This document shows, in pieces, positions 11,878 through 12,073 of a DNA stretch of 12,073 nt (position 1 is the stretch's first letter; each line of letters opens with the position of its first letter). The notes beneath the pieces are model-generated. The model was given only the letters and a program-made list of their open reading frames with translations. It did no database searches and had not been told where the DNA came from. The stretch covers positions 1 to 12,073 of the forward strand of contig BBXU01002706.1 in the NCBI GenBank assembly GCA_001598975.1, written 5' to 3'. Both the position numbers and the translations under genes were made by a program. The DNA comes from Parachlorella kessleri. Its lineage: Eukaryota > Chlorophyta > Trebouxiophyceae > Chlorellales > Chlorellaceae.

Positions 11878-12073
11878 GAATTCGATTTGGATCTGCCGTC
11901 CGGTTGGACAGCCTGCAAGACCAGCGTCTCAAAAGCCGCACGTGTTCATGCAAAAAGCACGCCTAACATTTGTTCGAACATTTTGCGTGTTGGTGACGAG
12001 GATAGAAGCAGGAGTTGTGCTTCCCAGTTAGTCGACGACGGGCACCCATAACCCGGGCCCCCGTACGAACACT
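11878..12073 (-). promoter_or_regulatory. Upstream region of the mTERF gene
   Basis: These 196 bases should contain the 5' UTR and part of the promoter of the mTERF gene. No TATA box was seen. A ten-base palindrome TGTTCGAACA lies at 11971-11980. Assignment rests on position only. Confidence 0.35.

Noticed and set aside
11971..11980. TGTTCGAACA, resembling a tRNA T-loop
   Set aside because: No acceptor, D or anticodon arms are found around it. It is only a ten-base palindrome.

Overview
The window looks like nuclear DNA of a green alga, most likely a chlorophycean. The genes are intron-rich with GT-AG introns. The proteins are long and rich in Ala, Gly, Ser, Pro and Gln. TGTAA, the usual chlorophycean poly(A) signal, follows two of the three stop codons, and one gene is an mTERF-family organelle factor. 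All gene models come from reading frames, splice sites and intron phases seen in the sequence. No transcript or database was available.

Layout: (1) Positions 1-1472 (+) hold the last three exons of an unrecognised gene with a disordered Ser/Gly/Pro-rich C-terminus. Its start lies outside the window. (2) Positions 1473-2280 hold its 3' UTR and the promoter/5' UTR of the next gene. (3) Positions 2281-8002 (+) hold a complete six-exon gene for a 1118-residue protein. It has an N-terminal hydrophobic segment, a hydrophobic hairpin encoded by one small exon, about 740 disordered residues with a triple DPF repeat, and a C-terminal lipocalin/FABP-like (calycin) domain split over four exons. (4) Positions 8003-9143 are a convergent, apparently non-coding region with a short repeat family. 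(5) Positions 9144-11877 (-) hold a three-exon mTERF gene for 723 residues with an organelle-targeting-like N-terminus. (6) Positions 11878-12073 are its upstream region.

The most unusual signal is in the introns of the two plus-strand genes. Several introns carry decayed copies of the adjoining exon edge together with its splice site. Donor-edge copies lie downstream of the real donor, and acceptor-edge copies lie upstream of the real acceptor. The lipocalin-like gene shows this at four boundaries, with at least eight copies in all. The upstream gene shows one likely copy, and none was seen in the mTERF gene. In the four cases translated, use of the decoy site would reach a stop codon quickly. 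The pattern could be passive tandem-duplication debris or a source of regulated or noisy splicing. The sequence alone cannot separate these.

Nothing suggests that the three genes form a pathway. The lipocalin-like gene and the mTERF gene are convergent, and the first two genes are in tandem.
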